Virus record (IMG/VR): IMGVR_UViG_3300024262_000017
Coordinates: 1 to 64,000 of that record
Direction: 5' to 3' (one strand)
DNA: 64,000 bases
From: a virus
The notes under the pieces are model-generated. The model saw nothing but the letters and a program-made list of their open reading frames with translations. It searched no databases and was not told the DNA's origin. Both the position numbers and the translations under genes were made by a program. How positions within the stretch are numbered: position 1 is the first letter of the stretch; each line of letters begins with the position of its first letter. Positions 16,258 to 24,891 of the stretch are shown piece by piece.

Positions 16258-17311
16258 ATCGAGCTTGTGGTGTCATTGCAAATGCCCCACGCGCCATCAT
16301 GGATTCCGGTGACGTGGCAGACTGTGTTCGGTTCATGAGTTGGTTTGCACCTTCTTCAGTTCCAAGCGAAGTGCCCAGGGCTGCTCCTACTGTCGGAACA
16401 GCGAGGCCGGCCTTGAGGCCCATGTCTTTGGCCGTGGAACCAAGACCACTCAGCACACTTTGTCCTGCTCCACCAGTGGGACGGTTTTTCCACAGTTGCT
16501 TAAAGGATTTTCCACCAGTGGTGTCCCAGGCTTTCTGACCCCAGAACGAAGGCCCTTTTACACCTATCCCAGAAACATTCTTGGCCCGGTCTGCAAGGCC
16601 TGCCAGGCGTCCGCCTGGTAGAGCAGCTTTGGAACCAAGCAGCTTACCTATGCCACCTTTGGCCAACCGACCGCCTGCAGCCCAACCGAGACCACCAGCA
16701 GCACCACCTAAGAAACCTTTTCCTGCACCAGACCAAGACCAACCTTCTCCTGGTTTCCCACCTGTAAGACCGCCAATCCCACCAGAAATGGTACCGTACT
16801 GAAGCATCTGAGAGGGTACGTTTCGACCCCCGAAGGTAAGGGCCTTGTAAGCTTTGGACATATTTTTACCGCTGTTGCCCATACCACCACCAACAAGATT
16901 TTTACCAAAACGACCTAGTTCTGGAAGTAAGCCTTTAGCACCTTGGAGCATTTCACCCTTAGGTGCCATACCCATGAAGCCTCGAACTCCCTTTGCTACT
17001 GCATCGGCAGCGGGCGCGGCCCGGGTTGCGGGGGTATAAAGAGCACGGCCTATTCCTGGAAGTCGAGATTGAACTCCTCGACTACCAGCACCTGCCATAG
17101 CTTTAACACCACGCCCACCTGCCCGGGCAATGGCTGAACCTGCATTTAGGGTCTGGCGTCCAAGCATTTTCCCTGCAGCTCCAAGCATTTTAGTAAGGAA
17201 GGCTTCTTTGATGAGGTCTGCATCAAAGCCCAATTCATGGGAGTGCTCTTCAAGGGCTTGGTCTAAGCCTCGCAGGTAAGCAATCTTCAGCATGGTTGAA
17301 GTTGGATCCAT
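16241..17311 (-). CDS. Tag-bearing Gly/Ala-rich putative internal virion protein, 356 aa
   Basis: The ATG at 17311 overlaps the TGA of the preceding gene (TGATG) with GGAG upstream. The protein starts MDPTSTMLKIAYLRGLDQAL and reaches DLIKEAF at about residue 35, so it carries the shared tag with a short leader and a longer spacer. The remaining ~310 residues are basic and Gly/Ala-rich (GGIGGLTGGKPGEG, AGKGFLGGAAGGLGWAAGGR), with membrane-like segments. It is the longest Gly-rich member of the tag family. Predicted to be packaged and perhaps to act on the host membrane during DNA entry. Confidence 0.65.
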   Translation of the reverse strand: MDPTSTMLKIAYLRGLDQALEEHSHELGFDADLIKEAFLTKMLGAAGKMLGRQTLNAGSAIARAGGRGVKAMAGAGSRGVQSRLPGIGRALYTPATRAAPAADAVAKGVRGFMGMAPKGEMLQGAKGLLPELGRFGKNLVGGGMGNSGKNMSKAYKALTFGGRNVPSQMLQYGTISGGIGGLTGGKPGEGWSWSGAGKGFLGGAAGGLGWAAGGRLAKGGIGKLLGSKAALPGGRLAGLADRAKNVSGIGVKGPSFWGQKAWDTTGGKSFKQLWKNRPTGGAGQSVLSGLGSTAKDMGLKAGLAVPTVGAALGTSLGTEEGANQLMNRTQSATSPESMMARGAFAMTPQARYAAGY

Positions 17312-17757
17312 CAACTACTCCTGAAACCAGGATACAGGAATCGGTACCCAGAAGAAAGGCTGTTGTAGGCAGATTCCATGTTGATTTGTTGCTTGATTTT
17401 CTGGGCTGCGTCTTTCCAGTCTGCCTTGAGTTGCTGGGCAAGCTGGTTGTAGAAAGTAAACTTATCATCGACTCCGATATTTTGGATGTCACCATCTTGA
17501 TAAGTTGCTTGGTTACGCAGCTGCAGGAAGGATTCGCTGCGCATCAAGTGTGCTGCGATTCCCATGAGAAGTACCCAGTCGTTCGGGAAGCTATCCTCGT
17601 CAACCGTAGAAACTGGGGTTATCGAATTGTATTCTGCGATGGCAAACTTTGTTGCATCGTTGATGTCCTCTTCTTCGAATTGGACATTATCGATAAGAAT
17701 ATTGTTTTGGGCGTAGTCGCGCAGAAAACGTTGTACGTGCCCAGGATTTATAGACAT
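17311..17757 (-). CDS. Putative head-tail connector/adaptor protein, 148 aa
   Basis: A mostly helical protein of adaptor size. Features such as HVQRFLRDYAQNN, EEEDINDATKFAIAEYNS and WVLLMGIAAHLMRSESFLQL match the N-terminal helices and long central helix seen in phage connector proteins that bind the portal. ATG at 17757 follows GGGGAG. It precedes neck genes in transcription order, which fits. No single diagnostic motif. Confidence 0.5.
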   Translation of the reverse strand: MSINPGHVQRFLRDYAQNNILIDNVQFEEEDINDATKFAIAEYNSITPVSTVDEDSFPNDWVLLMGIAAHLMRSESFLQLRNQATYQDGDIQNIGVDDKFTFYNQLAQQLKADWKDAAQKIKQQINMESAYNSLSSGYRFLYPGFRSS

Positions 17758-17815
17758 GTGGTACTCCCCGGGAACAGACGCGTTGTAAGAAAGCGCACTA
17801 AGTGTAAATGGTTAA

Positions 17816-17866
17816 CGGTCAGCTTGGCGATATTACTTTTATGTAGATGTTGTGCCATGCTGACCG
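17816..17866. repeat. Inverted repeat between a neck gene and the EP-repeat gene
   Basis: CGGTCAGC (17816-17823) pairs with GCTGACCG (17859-17866); TGGC and GCCA just inside extend the stem to 12 pairs with one mismatch and a loop of about 25 bases. It lies in the 124-base gap 17758-17881. No T run follows on either strand, so this may be a processing or regulatory hairpin rather than a terminator. Confidence 0.5.
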
Positions 17867-17881
17867 CACCACCATTAACTC

Positions 17882-18325
<444 letters not shown>

Positions 18326-18337
18326 GGCTCATCTCCC

Positions 18338-19240
18338 TTAGGACATGGTCATGCGGGTGATCGCTTTGGTGTTCCCGATACCGATGCCAGGCGCGCTGTA
18401 CGACCAGAACTCGATGATGTCCGCTTCCTGCTTGATGAACAGGGTGGCGTCCTGAAGCAGATAGAAATTGCCCAGGTAGTTTTCCGTCGAGAACAACCAT
18501 ACCACGTTGTCCGGGATCAGTTCGTTCTTGATGGTCGTCACGACCGGGATACCGAACAACTTCTCTTCCTCTTCGACACCACCAGTGTAGTGAGCCGATG
18601 CAATCTGGTCACCTACGCTGGTTGCGGGTTGCCGCAGGATGTCGTAGTAGGTCTGTTTCGCCATCAGCAATTTGCCGATGGGTTGCTTGCGCGCGATGTG
18701 GGCTTTCAGCATGTCGGAAATGATTCCGGCATCCAGAGTGGCTGCACCGGTCAAGTCCTGGTCAGGCTTGCCCGTCACCGAAGCGATGGCTGTTTCGATG
18801 AACTTGCCATCTTCGATGTCCGACATGTCCTTCACCGAGTTGTCGGAGAGGATTTTGCGGATGTCGTTCTGGTAGGTCATCAGTTCGAACTTCGACTTCG
18901 TGAACCGCTGACTCTCGATCTTGCCGAAGTAAATCGCGTAGCGAGGACCACTGAACCACGTACGGTCTCCGGTACCCTTGAAGGTAACGAAAGTCGCGGT
19001 GGAATCAGGCTCTTTCTCTACGATCTTCTTCGGAAGATCCGTGTTTTCATCGCGATCGATCTCGTCGTCCGCCAACACGATAGGGGTGAGAATTTCGCGC
19101 GCAAAAGAGGACTGACGAAGCTTGGAACGAATGAAGGCAGAACCTTCATCCTGAGCCTGCTTGGTTTGCCCTGATTCCAACTTGCGGACGAAGCTCGAAT
19201 TGATGAACTGGGCCGATACGTTCGTGCTTTCGGTTCTCAT
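18338..19240 (-). CDS. Major capsid protein (HK97 fold)
   Basis: A 300-residue protein with the features of compact HK97-fold capsid proteins: an N-terminal arm, an E-loop-like stretch (GTGDRTWFSGPRYAIYFG), the spine-helix region (RFTKSKFELMTYQNDIRKIL), and the closing segment SYSAPGIGIGNTKAITRMTM. It follows protease, scaffold-like and decoration genes, the classical order. Codon choice is markedly richer in C/G at third positions than its neighbours, as expected for a very highly expressed gene. The arm contains GQTKQAQDE, a possible processing site of the K-x-A type. ATG at 19240 follows AAGGAGATTGAGGCA. Confidence 0.8.
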   Translation of the reverse strand: MRTESTNVSAQFINSSFVRKLESGQTKQAQDEGSAFIRSKLRQSSFAREILTPIVLADDEIDRDENTDLPKKIVEKEPDSTATFVTFKGTGDRTWFSGPRYAIYFGKIESQRFTKSKFELMTYQNDIRKILSDNSVKDMSDIEDGKFIETAIASVTGKPDQDLTGAATLDAGIISDMLKAHIARKQPIGKLLMAKQTYYDILRQPATSVGDQIASAHYTGGVEEEEKLFGIPVVTTIKNELIPDNVVWLFSTENYLGNFYLLQDATLFIKQEADIIEFWSYSAPGIGIGNTKAITRMTMS

Positions 19241-19292
19241 TGCCTCAATCTCCTTACGAGTAGATACTCAGTTTTTTCCAAGTTCAGTTTGT

Positions 19293-19736
19293 TTACGACT
19301 CAATGATCATGTAACCATCGGTCGAATTGAATTCGATTACTTTGCCCAGGGAATATACGCCTCCACCGGGGTCTACATTGGTCAGCACGCCATTGGCGTC
19401 TGCCCAAACTAATTCCCCAACTACGGGGGTCAGTACGGTGACAACCTTGAAAACCACACCTGTGCGCAATTTGACACAAGTCAGTTTTCCTGTGAATTCA
19501 CCATCATACTGGTCAGCACCCTGCACGACGAGCCAAGGGTGGTCTGGGTTGTTGCCAATCAATAAGGCTGATTCGTGTCGGTCTACGACCGAACGACCAG
19601 CACCATCATCTTCGACGGCTACGACAGTGCCCTCAACGATGTTGGCAATGCCGGCTTTCTGGACGAAGTCCCAAGACAGTGCACTGCCATTGGGCCAACC
19701 GCGTAGAACGTCAAATGCGGAATTGAGATTCGACAT
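19293..19736 (-). CDS. Capsid decoration candidate, paralogue 1, 147 aa
   Basis: Begins MSNLNSAFDVLRGWPNGSAL. This start, the VEGTVVAVED strand, HPWLVVQGADQYDGEFTGKL and VLTPVVGELVWADANGVLTN recur in the next two genes upstream, so the three are tandem paralogues. Small beta-rich proteins coded beside the major capsid gene are commonly decoration proteins. ATG at 19736 with GAAAGGAAAG upstream. Function inferred from position and fold pattern. Confidence 0.6.
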   Translation of the reverse strand: MSNLNSAFDVLRGWPNGSALSWDFVQKAGIANIVEGTVVAVEDDGAGRSVVDRHESALLIGNNPDHPWLVVQGADQYDGEFTGKLTCVKLRTGVVFKVVTVLTPVVGELVWADANGVLTNVDPGGGVYSLGKVIEFNSTDGYMIIES

Positions 19737-19751
19737 AGGAACTTTCCTTTC

Positions 19752-20189
19752 TTACGTCGCGATGATGACGTAGCCGCTGGCGCTCGGGGCTTCGATGACT
19801 TGACCAATAGCCTGCTCAGTCCCAGCCACTTTTGCAGGAACGCCGGCATTGGCATAAACCAAGTCACCGACAGCAAAGGCCACAAGAGTTGCTACTTTGA
19901 ACACCAAACCGGATTTCATGGACAAGACTGTAACCTTGTTCGCGAAAGCGGCATCGCTTTGGTCCATACCTTGGATACAGAGCCAAGGAAAGTCAGGGGC
20001 TGAAGCGACAGCAGCAGACGTCATCTTGGAGACTACCGGGACCCCTGCTTCATTCTCGACGGCGACAATCATACCTTCGATGATGATGGGACTTTCCGCG
20101 GCCTTCTGTTTGAAGTTGTTCTCCATGGCACTTCGGCCGTGAGGCGGAAGGCCTGCGAGGACGTCAAACAATGAATTCAGGTTCGACAT
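19752..20189 (-). CDS. Capsid decoration candidate, paralogue 2, 145 aa
   Basis: Begins MSNLNSLFDVLAGLPPHGRS. It shares with its neighbours the IIEGMIVAVEN strand, FPWLCIQGMDQSDAAFANKV and the C-terminal SASGYVIIAT. Differences in the first loop (AMENNFKQKA) suggest older divergence from the other two. AGGAGGACGAC precedes ATG at 20189. Predicted capsid surface protein. Confidence 0.6.
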   Translation of the reverse strand: MSNLNSLFDVLAGLPPHGRSAMENNFKQKAAESPIIIEGMIVAVENEAGVPVVSKMTSAAVASAPDFPWLCIQGMDQSDAAFANKVTVLSMKSGLVFKVATLVAFAVGDLVYANAGVPAKVAGTEQAIGQVIEAPSASGYVIIAT

Positions 20190-20199
20190 GTCGTCCTCC

Positions 20200-21315
20200 T
20201 TAGAACGAAGCTACAACGATATAGCCTTCACTGCCGGCAGTACCGTTGGAATAGATGACCAAACCAACGGGCCATTTGTCAGTTCGGGCTTGCAAAACAC
20301 CAGCGGCGGCTTCGACCAATGTTCCGGCCACCAAGGAATCTGCAGAGTCGTGTTGCAGTTTGAAAGCGCAGCCACTGTTCAGTTTCAAACAAGTCACAAC
20401 GCCAGCCATCTGTGCGTCCCATTGGTCGTTGCCTTGGATGACCAACCAAGCGTCATCTTTGGGCGCAGAGGCCAACAATGCACTCGACATTTTGCTGACG
20501 AGGACACTGGCGGTACGCTGCTGGGGAGATAGACTCCAGGCTCCCGCGGGGTGAGTTCCGACGTAGTCGTAGTACTTACCGACATAGAGACTGCCGACAC
20601 CGTTGATAAGGATGCGGTTGCCATTGACTGGGGTTACTGCAGCCCAGGCACCACCGAGAGGCGTCACACCACCGGTATCTACGATACCAACGCCCGTTCC
20701 ACCAGTGATGGCGAGGGCATCAGCGTCAGCGAACACATCAGCGGGGGTGTCAGGATTCACAACCCAAGTGTAGGCTACGTTGTCATAGGACACCAAGGTA
20801 CCTGTGTCTCCGGAACCCGTAGCTACGACAGGCTTGCCAATGTCGCCCACCACACAGTTGGTGTACCCACCAGCAGTGCATACCAGCTGCACTGTTTTGT
20901 CGGTGTAGACCATCACCTTTTCTTCGGCTCCGGCAAAAGCTCCGGCGGCGGAAGCGGCGGCAACGACGACCCTGGTTCCTGTGGGGACTTCAGCTTCTAC
21001 TGAAGCAACGATGACAACCCAGGCTGTTCCGTCCCACTCAACAACATCACCGACGGTGAGGGCAGACCAATCTCCACCTACACCAGCGACGACGTAAGCT
21101 TTTCCAGCATCGGCGAGAGTGAGGGTCGGGGCAGTCGTAAGGGAGCTGTCAACAATCTTCAGAACGCTGGCTGCGTCGAGCTGGCGACCTTCAGTCTTGA
21201 CAACCATACCTTCTACGAGGGCGACCACATTGGGATCTGGAACGAAGCTTTTTTCCAGGGCGCTCCCATTGGGCCAACCACGCAGTGTATCGAAAATTGA
21301 GTTCAAGTTCGACAT
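20200..21315 (-). CDS. Capsid decoration candidate, paralogue 3 with ~220-residue insertion, 371 aa
   Basis: The ends match paralogues 1 and 2: MSNLNSIFDTLRGWPNGSAL and VEGMVVKTEG at the start; DAWLVIQGNDQWDAQMAGVV and EGYIVVASF at the end. Between about residues 45 and 260 lies extra beta-rich sequence, including GKAYVVAGVGGDWSAL and GDVVEWDGTAWVVI, which resembles DUF2793-type or similar small displayed beta modules. The insert sits at one point of the parent fold, as expected for a surface loop. It could be an exposed domain for host or surface binding. ATG at 21315. Confidence 0.6.
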   Translation of the reverse strand: MSNLNSIFDTLRGWPNGSALEKSFVPDPNVVALVEGMVVKTEGRQLDAASVLKIVDSSLTTAPTLTLADAGKAYVVAGVGGDWSALTVGDVVEWDGTAWVVIVASVEAEVPTGTRVVVAAASAAGAFAGAEEKVMVYTDKTVQLVCTAGGYTNCVVGDIGKPVVATGSGDTGTLVSYDNVAYTWVVNPDTPADVFADADALAITGGTGVGIVDTGGVTPLGGAWAAVTPVNGNRILINGVGSLYVGKYYDYVGTHPAGAWSLSPQQRTASVLVSKMSSALLASAPKDDAWLVIQGNDQWDAQMAGVVTCLKLNSGCAFKLQHDSADSLVAGTLVEAAAGVLQARTDKWPVGLVIYSNGTAGSEGYIVVASF

Positions 21316-21334
21316 TGCGATCTCTCCTTCAGAG

Positions 21335-21691
21335 TCAACCGTTACCGAGAACGAAGTCTAAGAAACGATCGTCCGCAGCTACAGCTGCTTCCTTGTGGTT
21401 CATTGGAGCCATTGAGTCACGCAGTTCACTGGGTGACCCCAGCTCTGCAACTTTGTCACTGGAGACATCAGCAACCTTTTCTAAGATGCTCAAGAGATCG
21501 ACATCAGCATTGGCGAGCTTACGAAGTACGGAATCCGTAATGTCTTCACCTGTGGCCTCGGCATACTTTTCACCGATATCCGCTATCAAAATTTCACGAG
21601 CGGATTGAACCTCTGCTTGCTTTTCACTCTCGACGGCATCCATGTAGGTCGCGGCTGCTTCCAGCACGTCTGCGACTTTTTCCATGTTCAT
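21335..21691 (-). CDS. Small helical head-module protein, 118 aa
   Basis: Start chosen at ATG 21691, preceded by AGGAAGG, giving MNMEKVADVLEAAATYMDAV. The protein is helical and acidic and holds several phi-x-K-x-A motifs (MEKVA, LRKLA, LEKVA). It lies between the decoration and scaffold-like genes. Possibly a scaffold or internal head protein; not recognised. Confidence 0.55.
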   Translation of the reverse strand: MNMEKVADVLEAAATYMDAVESEKQAEVQSAREILIADIGEKYAEATGEDITDSVLRKLANADVDLLSILEKVADVSSDKVAELGSPSELRDSMAPMNHKEAAVAADDRFLDFVLGNG

Positions 21692-21693
21692 GG

Positions 21694-21834
21694 TTACCTT
21701 CCTAATTTTTGACGAAGGATGCCCAACCCGAGAGCTGCCTGCGCTACTTGAGCGCATTTGACTACCTTGTTGGTTTTCGTCGTCTTGGCGCGTTCACGTA
21801 AAAGCGCTGCCAATTTTCGGAGTTCATCCTGCAT
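21694..21834 (-). CDS. Small basic protein, 46 aa
   Basis: A short frame from ATG 21834 (GAGGTGGGCC upstream) to TAA 21694 codes for MQDELRKLAALLRERAKTTK followed by 26 residues ending LRQKLGR. It overlaps the upstream gene by 11 bases and ends two bases before the next ATG, filling the gap exactly. Helical and basic, with an LRKLA motif. Not recognised. Confidence 0.55.
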   Translation of the reverse strand: MQDELRKLAALLRERAKTTKTNKVVKCAQVAQAALGLGILRQKLGR

Positions 21835-22057
21835 GGCCCACCTCATTCAGGAAGTCTTTCACTTCAGCAACAGATACATCAGCGGATTTACTGCGTAAAT
21901 CCTCAGCTGCTTTGAAGAGCAACTTACCAATCTCTGTTTTGGGATTGGGGTGTTGCGAGGCTTCCTTCACGATTTGGTATTGCGCTATTTTGAGAAGACC
22001 GTTTTGTTTTACGGTTTCAACAATCTCCTCAGCTATCTTCCCAATTGATCCGGTCAT
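21824..22057 (-). CDS. Small helical head-module protein, 77 aa
   Basis: Starts MTGSIGKIAEEIVETVKQNG and continues as a soluble helical protein with LLKIA, IVKEA and LFKAA motifs. It overlaps both neighbours (4 bases upstream, 11 downstream). Size and composition suggest an internal or assembly protein of the head. Function unknown. Confidence 0.55.
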   Translation of the reverse strand: MTGSIGKIAEEIVETVKQNGLLKIAQYQIVKEASQHPNPKTEIGKLLFKAAEDLRSKSADVSVAEVKDFLNEVGHAG

Positions 22058-22371
22058 ATTGACGTAAACTCCTCTGTGCCTGGTGTTAGCCCAAATGAAC
22101 CGCCTAATTGCCGCAGTAGATGAGGACCAGCGAGACCTGCTGCCAGGCCTCCACCAAACGCCAGTGCTGGGGAGAATTGTTCCGACTCGCTTTTCTTGCG
22201 TGCGTCTGCAGCACCCATACCTCTACCGACATAATACGCACCACCCAAACCGCCTGCACCTAGCAAGCCGCCTTTGAGCCACGTAGGAATGGCCTCTTTT
22301 ACCAGGCCAACTTCTCGTGAGGCAGAAGCAAGTTTGAATAGTTCAGCATATATGGCACGGGCATCTGACAT
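22054..22371 (-). CDS. Tag-like, Gly-rich small virion-type protein, 105 aa
   Basis: MSDARAIYAELFKLASASRE then VGLVKEA gives a divergent version of the N-terminal tag ending in the usual LVKEA. Two Gly/Ala hydrophobic segments follow (GGLLGAGGLGGAYYVGRG; FGGGLAAGLAG), as in other tag proteins. The ATG at 22371 directly follows the stop of the scaffold-like gene upstream. Predicted packaged protein. Confidence 0.6.
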   Translation of the reverse strand: MSDARAIYAELFKLASASREVGLVKEAIPTWLKGGLLGAGGLGGAYYVGRGMGAADARKKSESEQFSPALAFGGGLAAGLAGPHLLRQLGGSFGLTPGTEEFTSI

Positions 22372-23142
22372 TTAGATAGCTCGCAGCAACCGAATCGTGT
22401 CGTTGTAACCGCGCGAGAAGCAGTCTTCAGCCGTCTTTTCGATTTCAAGCATACCGTCATTGTAGCCCTGACGGATGTGGGCCAACTTCACTTGGCCTTC
22501 ACGCGTTTCGGCCAGCTTGTCGAAAGCGTAGCTCAGGTCGTTGGAATTCTGAGCACTGGCCTGCTTGGTCAGCTCCTCTGAAATCTGGGCCAACTTCACG
22601 CGCCCCGACGCTGTTTTGGACATTGCGTTGATTTCAGCTTCAGCGTCCACATAGCCCTGCTCGAAAGCAACCTTCTTCAGCTCTTCGACCTGCTGCTTGC
22701 CATGGAGGTAACCGAGTTCCATAGCTTGCTTGGTCAGGTCAGGGTTCTCCTGAGCAAACTTTTCAAACTCTTGCTCAGAGGGGACGCCCGTGGCGCTGGC
22801 AACCTTGGTGGTTCCCATACCCTGAGTCGCACCTTCGTACTGCGCGAGACGAGCCATGAAACCATCAGCCACGCCGGCGCCGTAGAGGTGAGCTTCTTTG
22901 ACGAGCAAGTCGTTTTCGCTGCGAGCCAAGGAAGCAGCCATTTTCACGAGCTCGCCTGTTGCCGGTTCACTGGCAGACGCAGTTTTCACGTTCTGAGGGG
23001 TCAGAGCGCTGTCCAGAGCGGCCACGAGTTTATCGCGAGCGGCGGACGTTTTCACAGGGTGTGAGTTACTGGCGGAAGCCGTCTTGGCGATGCCACCATT
23101 ATCCAGTCCCTGAAGGTCAGCAAGGATGTGTTTGATCTCCAT
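22372..23142 (-). CDS. Scaffold-like head protein dense in K-x-A motifs, 256 aa
   Basis: ATG at 23142 follows GGAGATTTTTG. The product is almost wholly helical, charged and low in aromatic residues, and it lies between protease and capsid genes, the usual scaffold position. I count 14 K-x-A tripeptides in 256 residues (for example IAKTASAS, LVKMAASL, LTKQAMEL, RVKLAQIS, IEKTAEDC), spaced along the whole length. If these are protease sites, the protein would be reduced to small peptides during maturation, as scaffold cores are in T4. A CCTACTATT element lies at 23178-23186. Scaffold role is inference. Confidence 0.55.
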   Translation of the reverse strand: MEIKHILADLQGLDNGGIAKTASASNSHPVKTSAARDKLVAALDSALTPQNVKTASASEPATGELVKMAASLARSENDLLVKEAHLYGAGVADGFMARLAQYEGATQGMGTTKVASATGVPSEQEFEKFAQENPDLTKQAMELGYLHGKQQVEELKKVAFEQGYVDAEAEINAMSKTASGRVKLAQISEELTKQASAQNSNDLSYAFDKLAETREGQVKLAHIRQGYNDGMLEIEKTAEDCFSRGYNDTIRLLRAI

Positions 23143-23177
23143 CAAAAATCTCCTTTTGTGTTCCTCAATTCACGAGG

Positions 23178-23186
23178 AATAGTAGG
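23178..23186 (-). promoter_or_regulatory. CCTACTATT candidate late promoter element upstream of the scaffold-like gene
   Basis: The - strand reads CGTCCTACTATTCCTCG, 36-44 bases before ATG 23142 in the 66-base gap after the protease gene. It is identical to the sheath and 33136 copies. It could drive scaffold, decoration and capsid genes. Confidence 0.55.
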
Positions 23187-23208
23187 ACGTTTTACCGTTG
23201 TAGACAAC

Positions 23209-24891
23209 CTAATTTGAAGGACAAATCATATTCCCGATCTGAACTGCTGCCTCTTCGAACGAAAGTTCATTCGGAAAGGTCGCAGGCAGTGCCGCAATTT
23301 TGATTGTACGCGCACTTCTTCGATGAGTGAAATCCATAGCCATCCGTATCATTGTGTTGGGTTCGTCCAACTCATCAAAGGAAGATACCTTATATGCAAA
23401 CTCACCCTCACAATTAGGGGGAGAACATTCAAATGGGCGCACGATGAACTCTGCTTCTTTACGCTGTGGTTGTAAGCCATAGACGGCAGACAACAACACT
23501 GCAGCGCCTGCAAGCTTGGGGAGTTGAGAGTCGGGACGACTACGGTAAAACAGTGGGCGTTCATGGACAGGGAGTTGGGCTATATGCCCTGTTTTGCCCA
23601 TGGCCATTCGGTACAAACTATCCCGGTGCTGTGACCTTTTTTCAGCGAGTGGTTTGAACTTATGTGCCAATTCAGGATTCACATTTTTCTCAGAGGTGTC
23701 GATGAAATCAGTGCCATCAACATCATCCATCAATTTGGGATTGTCAGTCAACATGTCAAAGACTTGTTGCTGCGCAGCAACAGCCCGGTCGAGAATGTCT
23801 TCAGAGATGCTTAAGGATGGGTCGATACGCCAGATAAAGTATTTGATGAACTCTGGTGTTGTGAGAAGTATACCCATTGAAGACAAGGTTGAAAGCACTT
23901 CAGCTGGTCGAAAACGAACCATGCTACGGATTGTTTCGTCGTCTAAAGCTGGCATCTTTGCAGCCATAGGCTTAGCCAGGTCAGATACAAAACGGCCTAA
24001 GCGCCCATTCTCATCCTTACTGGCAGAAACAGTCCCACGCAATATTTTGTGGATGAGAGACATTTTTTTCAACCCAGCCACTTTTCGTTCTGCGTTCTGA
24101 ACGTATTCACCAAGAGCGGCAGAACTTCTTATTTCTGGGATTGAGTCGGCTACCTTCTTCATCATGAAACCAAGACGGTCAGCTGGTCGTCGCACCATGG
24201 AAATATCGAAGAACCTGGGTGATGGATTCCAAACGAAAATGCGTTTTCCATTTGGAAGATAATCTCCCAAATGGTATTTTGCATGGTCACAGTAGGCTCG
24301 TCGGTTCGGTGCTTGATTTCCGCAGATGGAACAGACGTCGTACTTGACCTTGCATCCCATACTAACAGCGGGGAATTCGTCGTTTTCAATTCTTTCAATG
24401 ATGTCTTGAGCTTTGTCATTGACCAATGACAACAACAACTCAACTCGGTGCATTGGCCAGTTGTAAAAAGCTTTGAGCACATCACCGATACGCTTTTCAG
24501 GGTCCTTGTTGACATGGTGCTTGAAAATGTTGGCGTCGGTCTCGAAGGACTTGTAGTGCTGTGGCAGTACCTGGTCTTCTGTAATTTTCGTAGAGCCAGC
24601 TTGAAGAGGCCGCTCTGACCAGGAATCTCCATTTCGGTTGGGGCCATAAAACTCACCAGCAGTCATGGCTAAAACCAAAATGGTTGTGCGCCCTTTTTGT
24701 GGCTTGACGTTTTTGATGTAGTCGAGTGCTTCGCTGGCCACCTTCACATGTTCAAGGTGGTTATACTCATAAGGCTTGACCAACTGAATAGTTGGCTCAT
24801 CATACCGTGAAAGGTCATCGAGCTCGATGAGCTTTGAAAATGGGCTGTCAAACATCATCAGGGTAGAGTCCATGTAAGAGGTGGACACCAT
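23209..24891 (-). CDS. Prohead maturation protease (herpesvirus/HK97-type serine protease fold), extended
   Basis: Residues ~65-205 carry the signature: FYGPNRNGDSW near the start, FKHHVNKDPEKRIGDVL (candidate catalytic His at 125/126), a strand with VELLLSLV, and FPAVSMGCKVKY with candidate nucleophile S177. A four-ligand zinc knuckle follows (C187, C190, C201, H203 in CSICG and YCDH), as in a subgroup of phage head proteases. The last ~350 residues are an extension containing several K-x-A motifs and perhaps cleaved off. It should process scaffold, capsid and internal proteins. The start is uncertain: ATG 24891 overlaps the upstream gene by 44 bases, ATG 24873 is the alternative. Confidence 0.7.
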   Translation of the reverse strand: MVSTSYMDSTLMMFDSPFSKLIELDDLSRYDEPTIQLVKPYEYNHLEHVKVASEALDYIKNVKPQKGRTTILVLAMTAGEFYGPNRNGDSWSERPLQAGSTKITEDQVLPQHYKSFETDANIFKHHVNKDPEKRIGDVLKAFYNWPMHRVELLLSLVNDKAQDIIERIENDEFPAVSMGCKVKYDVCSICGNQAPNRRAYCDHAKYHLGDYLPNGKRIFVWNPSPRFFDISMVRRPADRLGFMMKKVADSIPEIRSSAALGEYVQNAERKVAGLKKMSLIHKILRGTVSASKDENGRLGRFVSDLAKPMAAKMPALDDETIRSMVRFRPAEVLSTLSSMGILLTTPEFIKYFIWRIDPSLSISEDILDRAVAAQQQVFDMLTDNPKLMDDVDGTDFIDTSEKNVNPELAHKFKPLAEKRSQHRDSLYRMAMGKTGHIAQLPVHERPLFYRSRPDSQLPKLAGAAVLLSAVYGLQPQRKEAEFIVRPFECSPPNCEGEFAYKVSSFDELDEPNTMIRMAMDFTHRRSARTIKIAALPATFPNELSFEEAAVQIGNMICPSN

